A stretch of 64,000 nucleotides of DNA from an uncultured Pseudomonadales bacterium (lineage in GTDB: Bacteria > Pseudomonadota > Gammaproteobacteria > Pseudomonadales > Pseudohongiellaceae), in assembly GCA_949372635.1 (NCBI GenBank), contig CASIAB010000009.1:185952-249951 (forward strand), written 5' to 3'. Shown piece after piece: positions 1 through 9,363 of this stretch; position 1 is the first letter of the stretch; each line of letters opens with the position of its first letter. The position numbers and the translations under genes were made by a program. The notes beneath the pieces were generated by a model. The model saw only the letters and a program-made list of their open reading frames with translations. It did no database searches and was not told the origin of the DNA.

Positions 1-153
1 GTGTCTTGAAATTCGTTAATGCTATGCCTTTCTCTTAATGAGTTCCACTTTCATACTATCGGGTATGGGTTATCTCAATTGATGATCGAAAAAATCGAAT
101 TGCAAGTGTTACTATCCTGAATAAGCGCTGCAACTAGAGGAAGAGGTAAGACG

Positions 154-510
154 ATGGAACAGATTGAGTGGGAAGATTTTCTTAGGGTAGAACTTAGAGT
201 GGGCACTATTATTGCTGCGGAGGACTTTCCAGAGGCGCGACGCCCCGCGTTCAAGCTACAGGTAGATTTTGGCGAAGAGATCGGCATTAAGAAATCCAGC
301 GCGCAGATTACGAAACTCTATCAGAAGGAGGACCTATTAGGAAAACAGGTCATGGCTGTGGTGAATTTTCCAGCCAAACAGATCGGGCCCATTATGTCTG
401 AGTGTCTAGTTACTGGATTCTATGATAAAGATGGGGCCGTGGTATTAGCCGTGCCGGACCCCTCGGTTTTGAGTATTGGCGATGTCTTCAATGGTGAGCG
501 TCTCGTCTAG
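154..510 (+). CDS. tRNA-binding OB-fold protein (CsaA/YgjH-like)
   Basis: A 118-residue stand-alone tRNA-binding domain, the same size as CsaA/YgjH family members. The N-terminus ([14 protein letters not shown]) matches the first OB-fold strand, and the [18 protein letters not shown] region matches the conserved dimer and RNA-binding part of the fold. Family members are cytoplasmic dimers that bind tRNA or act as chaperones; the substrate here is unknown. The ATG is preceded by a purine-rich ribosome site (GGAAGAGG). There is no signal peptide and no obvious operon partner. Confidence 0.85.
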   Translation: MEQIEWEDFLRVELRVGTIIAAEDFPEARRPAFKLQVDFGEEIGIKKSSAQITKLYQKEDLLGKQVMAVVNFPAKQIGPIMSECLVTGFYDKDGAVVLAVPDPSVLSIGDVFNGERLV

Positions 511-937
511 CTGCTAGATCGTCCATACTCAAGTATTCAGAGAGTTAAAAAGTAGCGACAGTGGAAAAGGGTCTTCTAGTATCTTCTTTAAAGTGGGTTG
601 CTCAGTAAGTCGCGCAGAGGACGGCTATAACTATTGGAGTAAGCACTGTGAACACTACGGTAAGAAACATGTCAGGGATAATAGTAGGCGCCGTCATCGG
701 CGGTATTGTAAATGGAACAACGTGGTGATTGATCCCATGATTATAACGCTGCTCGGAGGCCTTTACCTTTAAGGACGCCTTCCTTTCACCCGAACACTTA
801 GCTGTAAGTGATTCTTAGACCTTAGTCATATAGACGGTCGTTTTTTAGTAAGTCTAGTCCAGCTCAAATACTTTTGAGAACTGAGCTGACTAGTGGTAAA
901 ACATGTTGCGGCTTACCACAAACAAGGGGGGTAAATA
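511..937. other. Intergenic region without a convincing gene
   Basis: No reading frame here has coding character over useful length. The only candidate is a 26-codon frame at 648-728 with a GTG start, a GGAG site 8 bases upstream and a glycine-zipper-like stretch (GIIVGAVIGGIVNG). It is too short to call as a gene. The region ends with a strong hairpin just before the next gene, listed separately. Confidence 0.5.
854..893. promoter_or_regulatory. Imperfect inverted repeat upstream of secreted protein gene
   Basis: CTAGTC (854-859) and AGCTCA (861-866) pair with TGAGCT (882-887) and GACTAG (888-893), leaving one bulged C. This gives a 12-bp stem 45 bases before the next start codon. No U-run follows, so it is not a classical terminator. 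It could be an operator or a 5' leader structure; the function is inferred from position only. Confidence 0.35.
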
Positions 938-1933
938 ATGAAAAGAACATCCCGAATATCGATTTTCGTGCTGCTACTGACAATCCTGACGCACCAGCTT
1001 GCGCAAGGGCAGGGTTATGAGCCGCCGCGCATTGTCAACGGCAAGCCAGACTTGCAAGGCACCTGGAGCAATGCATCGATTACCACCCTTGAGCGAAATG
1101 TGCGCTATACCGGGTCAACCCTTAGCGACGACGAAGTGATTCGCGCGACAGATGTTCATCCGCAGAACGTGCGTTTAGCAACAGATGACAATATGGTTGC
1201 CGGCCAATTGCCTGATGGTACCGATTTAGGTAGAGGTCGCGGCTATAATGCCTTCTGGATCGATCCAGGCACCAAGTTTGGCAACATCAACGGCGAACAT
1301 CGCACCGCGTGGATCGTTGATCCCGGCGACGGGCGTATCCCTTATAATGAAGCAGGGCGTGCTCGAAAAGCAGCGCTTAGGGAAAAAAATTCCAGCTTCG
1401 ATGGGCCGGAGACAAGACCGCTAGCCGAGCGTTGTATCAGCACTGGGCTGCGCACTGGCCCCCCTATGATCAATGGCCTCTACAATAACAACTACGAGTT
1501 TGTGCAGACTGAAGACTACATAGTCTTGCGCACCGAAATGATTAGCCATGCGCGTATTATCCCCATCAACTCTGAACACAAGATGGCAGCTTTAGCTCCC
1601 ATGTTTGGAGAGTCTGTCGCACATTGGGACGGGGACACACTAGTGGTGGAGACTACGAACTTCAGCCCAATGCAGGAGGAGGCGGCTATTAGTCTAACCA
1701 GTAGTGGGCAGGTAGTAGAGCGGTTCACCCGGGTTTCAGAGGAGCAAATAGTCTACGAATTCACTGTCGATGATCCTGAGTACTATTCGCAGCCTTGGCA
1801 TGGCGAGCTAAGTTTTCTTTCGACGCCGAGTAAGGTCTATGAGTTTGCCTGTCACGAAGGTAATTATGCGATGAGTGGGATTTTGGCTGGAGCCCGAAGA
1901 GCCGAACACGATCAGCAGCAGTCTGAGCAGTAG
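938..1933 (+). CDS. Secreted protein of unknown function
   Basis: 331 residues with a clear Sec signal peptide (residues 1 to about 24, hydrophobic core then LAQG). The mature protein begins with a proline-rich head and the phrase NGKPDLQGTWSN. I associate that opening with a large uncharacterised family of secreted bacterial proteins. The remainder is polar, with a cysteine pair near residues 165 and 305 that could form a periplasmic disulfide. The start is well supported by a G-rich ribosome site (GGGGGG) 6 bases upstream. The ACT-domain gene follows after 12 bases, so the two are probably cotranscribed. No function is claimed. Confidence 0.75.
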   Translation: MKRTSRISIFVLLLTILTHQLAQGQGYEPPRIVNGKPDLQGTWSNASITTLERNVRYTGSTLSDDEVIRATDVHPQNVRLATDDNMVAGQLPDGTDLGRGRGYNAFWIDPGTKFGNINGEHRTAWIVDPGDGRIPYNEAGRARKAALREKNSSFDGPETRPLAERCISTGLRTGPPMINGLYNNNYEFVQTEDYIVLRTEMISHARIIPINSEHKMAALAPMFGESVAHWDGDTLVVETTNFSPMQEEAAISLTSSGQVVERFTRVSEEQIVYEFTVDDPEYYSQPWHGELSFLSTPSKVYEFACHEGNYAMSGILAGARRAEHDQQQSEQ

Positions 1934-1945
1934 AGGGAGGATTCA

Positions 1946-2338
1946 ATGGCGGGCGAAGAAGACCTAGATATGTTGCTTGTTCTTTTACAGCCGTGTTTGC
2001 TGTCCGGCGACTTTGTGTTTTGTACAGCAGCTAATCTGAAGTACGGCGACTTTGCTGAATTGCAGCCATTAGCATCCTATCAAGAAGAAGAGGGCCTGAC
2101 TCTCGTGTTAGCCAAGCAATCGGCTGATGTTGCCGGTCTAGCTTATGATGCAGTATTTAACTGCATTATTCTAATGGTGCATTCCAGTCTTGAAGCCGTG
2201 GGACTTACTGCAGCAGTTTCCGGTAAGTTAGCCGCCAACGGCATAAGTGCGAATGTTATGGCAGCTTATCATCACGACCATGTGTTTGTGCCAAAAAATA
2301 AAGCACAACAAGCACTACAGCTGCTAACCGAGCTGTAG
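1946..2338 (+). CDS. ACT domain-containing protein (DUF2241-like)
   Basis: 130 residues without a signal peptide. The N-terminal part (MLLVLLQPCLLSGDFVFCT) and the C-terminal half with NGISANVMAAYHHDHVFV resemble the paired DUF2241/ACT_7 architecture of small stand-alone ACT proteins. These are thought to bind amino acids or other small ligands, but no reaction is known. A good ribosome site (GGGAGGA) precedes the ATG. It lies 12 bases behind the secreted protein gene, though nothing in the sequence ties the two functions together. Confidence 0.75.
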   Translation: MAGEEDLDMLLVLLQPCLLSGDFVFCTAANLKYGDFAELQPLASYQEEEGLTLVLAKQSADVAGLAYDAVFNCIILMVHSSLEAVGLTAAVSGKLAANGISANVMAAYHHDHVFVPKNKAQQALQLLTEL

Positions 2339-2406
2339 TTTTAGCACAGTCGTTGTGGAGCCCATAAAAGTTTCGAATATATAATACAGTCTAAAGGTAA
2401 TCCGCT

Positions 2407-4839
2407 ATGTTAACTAAGCTGTCCACCAACTTTTTTGTCGTTACAACTTTTGCTCTAGTGTGCAGCTTCGCTCAGGCGCAAATTTCGAGCTCCGTAAGTG
2501 TTGACGGGCTCGATCAGTCCGTAGAAATTCTCAAAGACAAGTGGGGCATTTCACACATTTACGCTGAGACTGAACACGATCTATTTTTTGCGCAGGGATA
2601 TAGTGCGGCGAGAGATCGCTTGTTCCAGTTCGAAATCTGGCGAGCTCAGGCTACAGGAACAACAGCGGCACTGTTCGGGCCACGTGAGATTGATAGAGAT
2701 CACGGGACGCGCTTGTTTAAATTTCGTGGGCCGATGGCAGATGAGATGAATCACTACCACCCGCGCGGCGTGGATATTATTACTTCCTTTGTACATGGTG
2801 TTAACGCATATATAGACGAGGCATTGGATGATCCTGATTCACTGCCGCTGCCATTTAAGTTGCTCGGTATCGCGCCACAGCACTGGACAGAAGAAGTAGT
2901 CATCTCGAGGCATCAAGGTTTGCTAGGTAATATAGGTCGAGAATTAAGTACCGGAAGAGCGGTTTGTGCTATCGGTGAAGACGCCGTGCGCGAGCTGCAA
3001 TACTTTCACCCGGCTGACCCAGACCTAACCCTCGATCCAATGATCGATTGCGAGTCGCTCCTCGAGAACGACATTTTGCATCTTTATACCTCATATCGCA
3101 GCAGTATAAAATTTGAGCCAAATGATGTTGTTGCCTCGAGTAATCGCAATTCATCACAATCTTTCGATCAAATAGCCTCAACAATTGCACTAGAGGACAA
3201 CAATCTACAGAAGCATGACCTCGACGACATCGGCAGTAACAATTGGGTAGTTAGTGGTGATCTCACACAAGACGGTTGGCCGATGATGATCAACGACCCG
3301 CATCGCGCGCAGTCGGTTCCATCATTACGTTACTGGGCACATCTCGTGGGACCAGGTTGGAATGTGATCGGTGGGGGGGAGCCCGAAATTCCAGGGATAT
3401 CTATCGGACACAACGAGCAAGGCTCTTGGGGCCTAACGGTGTTTGGCACCGACGGTGAAGACCTAATGGTCTACGAGACGAATCCTGTAAATCCAAACCA
3501 GTATCGTTATCAAGGTAATTGGGAGGACATGGAGATCATCGAGGAAGTAATCGAGGTTAAGGGTGCTGCTTCGGTTACGGTAGAGTTGAAGTACACACGC
3601 CACGGGCCGGTAAGTTTCGAAGATAGTGATAAAAACTTAGCCTATGCGATACGACCAGCCTGGATGGATGTTGGTGGAGCCCCTTATCTTGCATCACTGC
3701 GTATGGACCAGGCGAAGACGTGGGAAGAGTTTAGAGACGCCACGAATTATAGCCACATACCTGGCGAGAACATGATTTGGGCAGACCGTGATGGAAACAT
3801 CGGCTGGCAGGCTGTTGGAATTGCGCCGCTTAGAAGAAATTTCAGTGGGTTGGTCCCTGTTCCAGGTGACGGTCGCTATGAATGGGATGGCTATCTAGAG
3901 ATCAAGCAGAAACCAAACTCATTTAATCCTGACGTTGGCTACATCGAAACATCGAATAGCAACTACACGCCATCAGACTATCCGCATCTCGATGCGATAG
4001 CGCATACCTGGACCGATCCCTATCGCTGGGCCCGGGGCAGCGAACTGTTGAGTTCCGGGCGGAAGTTCAACATGACCGACATGATCGAATTTCAACACGA
4101 CTACCTTTCTATCCCTGCGCGCTCTCTAGTGCCTTTCTTCAAGGATCTGTCAGCCGATGATAGGCAGGTAGAAGCCGCGCGTCAGATGTTACTTAACTGG
4201 GACTTTCAATTAGACAAGGACTCGGTAGAAGCTGGAATCTACGTAGCCTTCGAGCGACAACTGCTAGACAATATCGAATTATTGAAAGTGCCGGAAGAGG
4301 CAAGCAGTTTTCTCAATGTCGGTATGAAGACCACGATCGATATGTTGTTGGCGCCCGATGGTGATTTCGGCAGCGATCCAATCGCCGGAAGAGATGAATT
4401 CGTTCTAGATACGCTAGGACAAGCCGTTGCGACCTTGAGAGAAAAATTTGGCCGTAATATGGATGACTGGGTCTACGGGCAGGCAGAGTACAAGCACGCA
4501 CTCCTGCGTCATCCGCTGGGCGCTGCGGTAAGTGAAGAAATCAGAGAGCGCTTAGAAGTGGGCCCCGCTCCACGAGGCGGAAATGGTTTTACCGTGGGCG
4601 CCACAGGCAGTGGTGACAATCAGACCTCGGGTGCCTCATTTCGAATCTTCATAGATACGCGCGATTGGGACAACACTCTAGGCATGAACACGCCGGGGCA
4701 GGTAGGTGATCCGGATAGCCCGCTTTATGACAACCTGTTCGAGTTGTGGGCCAACGACAAAGTGTTTCCGGCTTTCTACTCTCGCGACAAAATAGAATCA
4801 GTATTATATGAGAAGCTTGACCTGATACCTGTAAATTAG
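2407..4839 (+). CDS. Penicillin acylase family protein (peptidase S45), exported
   Basis: 810 residues with a Sec signal peptide (1 to about 24). It is an Ntn-hydrolase precursor expected to self-cleave into alpha and beta chains before a nucleophilic serine. That site is visible as GSNNWVVSG, with Ser277 as the predicted beta-chain N-terminus. The upstream ARDRLFQFEIWR motif is the usual alpha-chain signature, and HTWTDPYRWARG and GNGFTVGATGSGDNQTSGAS are further family blocks. Length fits the family (about 750-850). Possible substrates are N-acyl-homoserine lactones, other N-acyl amides or beta-lactam side chains; the sequence does not decide. It stands alone, about 70 bases after the ACT gene. 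Confidence 0.9.
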   Translation: MLTKLSTNFFVVTTFALVCSFAQAQISSSVSVDGLDQSVEILKDKWGISHIYAETEHDLFFAQGYSAARDRLFQFEIWRAQATGTTAALFGPREIDRDHGTRLFKFRGPMADEMNHYHPRGVDIITSFVHGVNAYIDEALDDPDSLPLPFKLLGIAPQHWTEEVVISRHQGLLGNIGRELSTGRAVCAIGEDAVRELQYFHPADPDLTLDPMIDCESLLENDILHLYTSYRSSIKFEPNDVVASSNRNSSQSFDQIASTIALEDNNLQKHDLDDIGSNNWVVSGDLTQDGWPMMINDPHRAQSVPSLRYWAHLVGPGWNVIGGGEPEIPGISIGHNEQGSWGLTVFGTDGEDLMVYETNPVNPNQYRYQGNWEDMEIIEEVIEVKGAASVTVELKYTRHGPVSFEDSDKNLAYAIRPAWMDVGGAPYLASLRMDQAKTWEEFRDATNYSHIPGENMIWADRDGNIGWQAVGIAPLRRNFSGLVPVPGDGRYEWDGYLEIKQKPNSFNPDVGYIETSNSNYTPSDYPHLDAIAHTWTDPYRWARGSELLSSGRKFNMTDMIEFQHDYLSIPARSLVPFFKDLSADDRQVEAARQMLLNWDFQLDKDSVEAGIYVAFERQLLDNIELLKVPEEASSFLNVGMKTTIDMLLAPDGDFGSDPIAGRDEFVLDTLGQAVATLREKFGRNMDDWVYGQAEYKHALLRHPLGAAVSEEIRERLEVGPAPRGGNGFTVGATGSGDNQTSGASFRIFIDTRDWDNTLGMNTPGQVGDPDSPLYDNLFELWANDKVFPAFYSRDKIESVLYEKLDLIPVN

Positions 4840-5240
4840 GAGCTTTATAGCACTCATGAGTGTCTGCTCCAAGCTGCCCTGCTAGGGTGTTAGGCGATTA
4901 ACTAACAGTCTCTAATCTTTTTAGAAGGGAATGCCAGGGCTCAATTTCACGCTGTATTTTTTTGAGCCTTAAGGTTCCCTTAAGGCTTTGAGGATAACTT
5001 AGCCTCAAAGATTTGGATTCAATTCGCTAGGAACTATTTACTCTAAATATAAGGCTCTGAAATTACTGGATAATTATCCCCTGCTTACGCCAAATTTATA
5101 GCACGCTTGTTCTGATGATATTGAATATCACGTGATGGTATGCAGCAGTGTATTTTAATAGAAGTCCCCGCGAGTCCTCTGCTATAGTATTTCAGCAATC
5201 AAATAATGCCTCAGATATACAAAACCCAGCAGGAGAAACA
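4840..5240. other. Intergenic region rich in palindromes
   Basis: A 401-base gap without a supported gene. It starts with a perfect 12-base palindrome (CACTCATGAGTG, 4851-4862) just after the acylase stop codon, followed by a tight group of hairpins at 4937-5010, listed separately. Upstream of the phosphatase-like gene the sequence is AT-rich (5080-5190), consistent with a promoter, but no clear -10/-35 pair stands out. Confidence 0.5.
4937..5010. repeat. Cluster of nested inverted repeats
   Basis: Three stems lie in 74 bases. GGCTCAA (about 4938-4944) can pair with TTGAGCC (about 4962-4968). GCCTTAAGG (4966-4974) pairs perfectly with CCTTAAGGC (4978-4986) around a TTC loop. CTTTGAGG (4986-4993) pairs with CCTCAAAG (5003-5010). 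The first two overlap and are mutually exclusive, so the RNA could switch between folds. It may be transcript-end structure of the acylase gene or a REP-like element. Function unknown. Confidence 0.5.
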
Positions 5241-5822
5241 ATGAATAAGCTTCTATCGAGTCTACTGATCCTCACGCCCCTTTTAGCCGGCAATACCTAT
5301 GCTGTAGAGGATGCAGATCCTGCCTTGGCCGAGATCGTCAACTTTCGCCAGTACAGTCCAACCTTTGCCAGTGCAGGGCAGCCTAGCCGCGAGCAATTTG
5401 CGACGATAGCGGAGCACGGCTTTGAAAGAATCGTGTATATAGCTTTCACAAATAATCAAAATGCGCTGACAGATGCTGACCAGGTAATAAAGGGTCTTGG
5501 CATGGAGTATATGCAGGTGCCGGTGGATTTCGATAACCCCTTGCCCGCAGATTTTTATGCATTTGCCGATTCCATGCAGCGTAATACAGACAAGAAGACG
5601 CTACTGCATTGTCAGGTTAATGCGAGAGCGACGGCATTTAGTTTCCTCTATCGAGTAATCTATGAGTCTGTGCCCATAGCCGAGGCCAAGGAAGATATGA
5701 ATACTGTATGGCAGCCAAACGAAGTATGGCGTGACTTTATCTTCGCGGTGATGAGAGAGAATGATAAGTCGCCGGAGTGCGAAGATTGCGATTGGACGCT
5801 TCCTCCGCCACGGGGGCAGTAG
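5241..5822 (+). CDS. Secreted protein tyrosine phosphatase-like protein (DUF442 type)
   Basis: 193 residues from the ATG at 5241, chosen because of its AGGAGA ribosome site; a longer frame upstream has none. A signal peptide (LLILTPLLAGNTYA) sends it to the periplasm. The fold opening FASAGQPSREQFATIAEHGFERIVYI is cut here to the recognisable core SAGQPSREQF, typical of DUF442 phosphatases. The catalytic loop is LLHCQVNARATAF, with nucleophile Cys124 and Arg129. The Cys-X4-Arg spacing is that of DUF442 proteins rather than the classical CX5R. A four-residue ECED/C cysteine patch near the C-terminus is an extra. A shared bidirectional terminator follows. Confidence 0.75.
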   Translation: MNKLLSSLLILTPLLAGNTYAVEDADPALAEIVNFRQYSPTFASAGQPSREQFATIAEHGFERIVYIAFTNNQNALTDADQVIKGLGMEYMQVPVDFDNPLPADFYAFADSMQRNTDKKTLLHCQVNARATAFSFLYRVIYESVPIAEAKEDMNTVWQPNEVWRDFIFAVMRENDKSPECEDCDWTLPPPRGQ

Positions 5823-5862
5823 GGTAGCACTTCAGAAGAATAGCTTACTTTATTCGAAGGAT

Positions 5863-5900
5863 AAAAAAAGGGTGAACTCTTACGAGTTCACCCTTTTTTT
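5863..5900. terminator. Bidirectional rho-independent terminator
   Basis: A perfect inverted repeat of about 17 bp: A7 then GGGTGAACTC (5863-5879), a TTAC loop (5880-5883), and GAGTTCACCC then T7 (5884-5900). The A-tract and T-tract make it work on both strands, as expected between the converging phosphatase-like gene and the redoxin/cytochrome/copper-oxygenase gene. Confidence 0.92.
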
Positions 5901-5920
5901 ATCTGCCTAGATAGTCTGAA

Positions 5921-7750
5921 TTAGTCAGAACCACCTTGGTCAACGTTCTTCCAAGTATAGAATCCCATGAACATCTCTTCCCAACTCTGCTCGCCCCAGT
6001 TGATCTCAGTATTAGCGTCTGGGTTAAATGTGTTCTGTGAAGAGTTATCGAATGCTCCTGCTGCCACAATCTTGGTGCCAGCAGGGATCTGAATAGGTTC
6101 TTCTAGTTCATGCGCAAGCTGCCAATTGAAGGAGTAGGCAGGAACTGATAGCAGCAATTCTTCGCTACCGTCAGGATATTGTGCCGTGAATTTCATGCGC
6201 TTCCCGCGGAAATGCATGTGTGGCATAAGGCTATACAGCTCTGCATCTTCAGGAACAAGTGTAACTAGTTCCATCTCATGATCTTTCGCCTGGGCGGGGA
6301 TTGCGATCGAGAAGGCATTACCGACGCCACCTGACATACGCTCGCTAGGTACTTCCCCTTCGTCATAGAAATAGATGCCAATCTCAGTCGAGTCAGTAGT
6401 CTCTTTGCCTGAAGTTGTATAGTGCATCTGCAGATTAAGAGTAGTTCCTGCTTTCAGCAGGCCGCCAACGCCAGGAGGGTTAAGCGAGATATTGTTACCC
6501 GGTGCATACCCTGCGACAGATCCTAAATCTGGATCGCTAGATCCTAACAAGGTACCTATATCAAAATCAGGAATTTCCTTAAAAATAGCCCCGATGTCCG
6601 GCTCTTGGCCAGATGCTATTGCGGCGAAAATCGTAGTGCGAATCGACTGTGCCTTTTCAGCTGGCAGAGATGCCAACAAGTCCATCAGGATCTGCTGAAA
6701 ATCAGGAGCACCTTCTGGTGGGACAACCGTAGTGATAATGTGATGCAGCACAGCAGGATTGCCAGGGACTACCTCACTACCCTTAATCCAGACGTCTTTA
6801 TCGAGGCCAAGATCGATTGGGATATCCATGTAATCTACAACGCCTGTTGCAGGGATGGACTGCTCAGGAACTTTTACAATTAAGTCCGGCTGACCAAGAG
6901 ACCACTTGTCAGTTGGCCATGTTAGGGCTGTTAAGGGATCGTTATCACTGTCTACTTTAGATCCAGTGTTTACCCAGCGAACAAGCTTTTGCATTTCGTC
7001 GTCACTAAGATTCATCTCATTCTTCATCTTATGACCGACTTTATTATCAACCTGACCCGGTGGCATGCGCTTAGTCATAACGACTTCGCGAATCATCGGT
7101 GACCAGCCTTGGACTGCAATGCTGCTATCCATGGCGAAAGGGGCGATGCCGCCGTCGCGGTGACAGCTTGCACAATTTTCTGCAATGATTGGCGCTATAT
7201 CTTTCTCATAGGAGAGGTTTGCGTGTGCATCTAGATTTGCGAATTCGATTGCAGGGCCGTTGCTTGCAACAGAGACCACATTAAAATTCTCTCCAGCGAG
7301 CGCTTCCTTCAGCGTAGCTTCCATATCGGCTATGGGGCCACGATACAACAACTCGAAACTGCTTGGGTCGTAGAGAACCGCTTGATCTGCGTGGCTCACA
7401 CCTAGCATTTCAGTTACGAGTTGGGCGTCGTCCATCAATACTGGCAGATCTAGGCCCAAGGCCGCTACTTCGCTCTGTACTAGGGCGCGATCACTATGTA
7501 GGCCGGGGTTTAATAAGAAGAATTGAACACCTTGCTCAGCATATGTCTCTTGGAGTGCTTTAAAACTTGCTGCGTCGTCCTGGCTTTTCGTCATAGGCAT
7601 GATAACCACAGCGCTGTGATCATCGTACCAAGCCATGTGCTGGATGGCACCTTGGTGGTCGATCAAAGCAAAATCACCAACTCGCTCACCAGCATCTAAT
7701 GCGCCGGAAACGAGTGTTGCTATTAAAGCTAATCCTAATATTCTTTTCAT
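5921..7750 (-). CDS. Exported redoxin-cytochrome c-copper type II monooxygenase-like fusion
   Basis: 609 residues with a Sec signal peptide (1 to about 20). Residues 22-160 form a thioredoxin/AhpC-like domain with no cysteine at all, so it cannot do thiol chemistry. CASCH (193-197) is a c-type heme site, followed by MPP as a possible Met ligand (about 229). The C-terminal half resembles peptidylglycine/dopamine monooxygenases: HH336-337 and H443 (LQMHY) match the CuH ligands, and H511-x-H513 (PHMHFRG) plus M593 (EEM) match CuM. Between the HH pair and H443 lies an extra helical insert of about 60 residues. The substrate is unknown. It is related to the protein at 54.7 kb, which lacks the redoxin part. 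Confidence 0.8.
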   Translation of the reverse strand: MKRILGLALIATLVSGALDAGERVGDFALIDHQGAIQHMAWYDDHSAVVIMPMTKSQDDAASFKALQETYAEQGVQFFLLNPGLHSDRALVQSEVAALGLDLPVLMDDAQLVTEMLGVSHADQAVLYDPSSFELLYRGPIADMEATLKEALAGENFNVVSVASNGPAIEFANLDAHANLSYEKDIAPIIAENCASCHRDGGIAPFAMDSSIAVQGWSPMIREVVMTKRMPPGQVDNKVGHKMKNEMNLSDDEMQKLVRWVNTGSKVDSDNDPLTALTWPTDKWSLGQPDLIVKVPEQSIPATGVVDYMDIPIDLGLDKDVWIKGSEVVPGNPAVLHHIITTVVPPEGAPDFQQILMDLLASLPAEKAQSIRTTIFAAIASGQEPDIGAIFKEIPDFDIGTLLGSSDPDLGSVAGYAPGNNISLNPPGVGGLLKAGTTLNLQMHYTTSGKETTDSTEIGIYFYDEGEVPSERMSGGVGNAFSIAIPAQAKDHEMELVTLVPEDAELYSLMPHMHFRGKRMKFTAQYPDGSEELLLSVPAYSFNWQLAHELEEPIQIPAGTKIVAAGAFDNSSQNTFNPDANTEINWGEQSWEEMFMGFYTWKNVDQGGSD

Positions 7751-8224
7751 ACTGTGTTCCTTTCAAATCAAAAAACTATTCTGTAAGAATGGTTTTCCTA
7801 GGGTCATAATTCTGCTGTTTCTATGCTTTGAGTAGAATAGTAACTCTTCACCACATATTCCATGATAGAGGAATGGCAACTAATTTCAATAGCTTTCGCC
7901 CAGCCGCTAGTCTATTTATCGTACTGAACCCTGCGAATTTTCAGGACGACGTTTGATATTCGGTGATACGCCATTATTCATTATCTTTAATGGCTACAGA
8001 TCAATAGTTACGGGGATCTTAGGAAATTCCGCTATGCCTCGTGTCAAAACAAAACAACGATGTGTCGGGATATTTAGTTACTGAATATTCCAAGTTAGCT
8101 TAAGCGGTATCTTTATGCATTCAATTTCGCCGAAAAGCCTTCGGTTCAAATTCTGCTAAACAGATTTATAGGGGGCAATTTTTCTTATCTTCTACCCCCT
8201 CTATGGCCTCATATGCATTTTTAA
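7751..8224. other. Intergenic region, no gene seen
   Basis: 474 AT-rich bases between two minus-strand genes. It must hold the promoter of the redoxin/cytochrome gene (starting at 7750, with GGAAC just upstream) and the end of the lactonase transcript. A weak inverted repeat (AGGGGG 8170-8175 and CCCCCT 8195-8200) may be part of that transcript end. No reading frame with coding character was found. Confidence 0.45.
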
Positions 8225-9118
8225 TCACCTACTGGCCCTCACATTCATCTTTATCGAATACAGGCTTGTGCGCGATGTCATATATAGCGTTCGTCCGTCA
8301 CGACCTCCAAACCCGACGTTGGCAGGCATCTGCTCTGTAGCAATGAAATCTATCTCTTTGCCTTCTGGATTTCGAACGCTCACGCCACCTAACCAAGTCA
8401 GGTAGACATTGCCATTTTCGTCAAGGGTCATGCCATCCGAACCTTGGTCTGCGAATTCCGTTCGATCCGACACTTCTCCATTGCTAGCGATGTCGTAGCG
8501 AAAGACTTTTCTTAGCTCAGTGCTAGCAATATAAAGAGTTTTACCGTCTTCGGTGCCGACTACGCCATTGGGTTTTGGGATGTCCGTAATAATCGCACTA
8601 ATCTCTTGATGGTCTGAAGATATGCGGTAAACGTATTCGCCATCTTGACTTAGGCTTCCTGCTGGGTGCTGGTAGCGAGGGTCGGTTACATAGATGCTCC
8701 CGTTCGGATGAACCCAGGCATCATTGGGACTATTAAAAGGTTTTCCTTGATAGCCGTCGGCGACCACCGTGATGTTTCCATTCCCATCCATCTTCACGAG
8801 CCGTTGTGCCTCTTGTTCGCAGATCAATAAGCCTCCGTCTAGATCTAATGTAAGGCCATTGGCACGATTGCTCGGATCGTGAAAGCTGCTTATATCGCCG
8901 GTGGGCGCGAGCTTATGCAGACGGTTATTATCTATATCACTAAAGTAGAGATTTCCAATCACATCAGAGACTGGGCCTTCGAGAAAACCGAATCCACCCT
9001 GAACTTCGATCACCTCGGCACCTGGCGCTATGAGTCCTGACTCGGCGGCGAAAGTAGGCAGGGTCAGGGCCACCGCGCTGGATATTAAAAGAAGAGTATT
9101 ACCGATGAAGTTATGCAT
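8225..9118 (-). CDS. SMP-30/gluconolactonase/LRE family protein, exported
   Basis: 297 residues from the ATG at 9118, preferred over one seven codons upstream because AGGATT precedes it. A signal peptide (LLLISSAVALTLPTFA) predicts export. The six-bladed propeller pattern is plain: FGFLEGPVSD (metal-binding Glu), SDIDNNRLHKL, NSPNDAWVHPNG (metal-binding Asn/Asp), KPNGVVGTEDG and GSDGMTLDENGNVY. Family members hydrolyse sugar lactones or related esters using a divalent metal. Substrate unknown; no sugar genes adjoin it. The C-terminus is slightly short compared with gluconolactonases. Confidence 0.85.
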   Translation of the reverse strand: MHNFIGNTLLLISSAVALTLPTFAAESGLIAPGAEVIEVQGGFGFLEGPVSDVIGNLYFSDIDNNRLHKLAPTGDISSFHDPSNRANGLTLDLDGGLLICEQEAQRLVKMDGNGNITVVADGYQGKPFNSPNDAWVHPNGSIYVTDPRYQHPAGSLSQDGEYVYRISSDHQEISAIITDIPKPNGVVGTEDGKTLYIASTELRKVFRYDIASNGEVSDRTEFADQGSDGMTLDENGNVYLTWLGGVSVRNPEGKEIDFIATEQMPANVGFGGRDGRTLYMTSRTSLYSIKMNVRASR

Positions 9119-9363
9119 AGCGAATCCTGTAGGTGGCATAAGTGGAATCTTGTCAGTCTACTCCACTCCTATTGAGTTTGCAGCTGGATTGAGCTTGCGG
9201 ATATTCAATTGGGGCTCGTGAAATACTGGCATCGAGACGTGGTTTCGCTTTACCATCGCTCGGCAAGCATCGTTGCAAATATTTAACCTGTTATTGATCC
9301 CGGATGCATGGATCGAGCGTAATTATAAGTTGTCATCTTAATTAGGAAGTTAATCTCAATCTT

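Noticed and set aside
648..728. 26-codon glycine-zipper frame with GTG start and GGAG site
   Set aside because: Too short and without a recognised family to call as a gene, though the ribosome site is suggestive.
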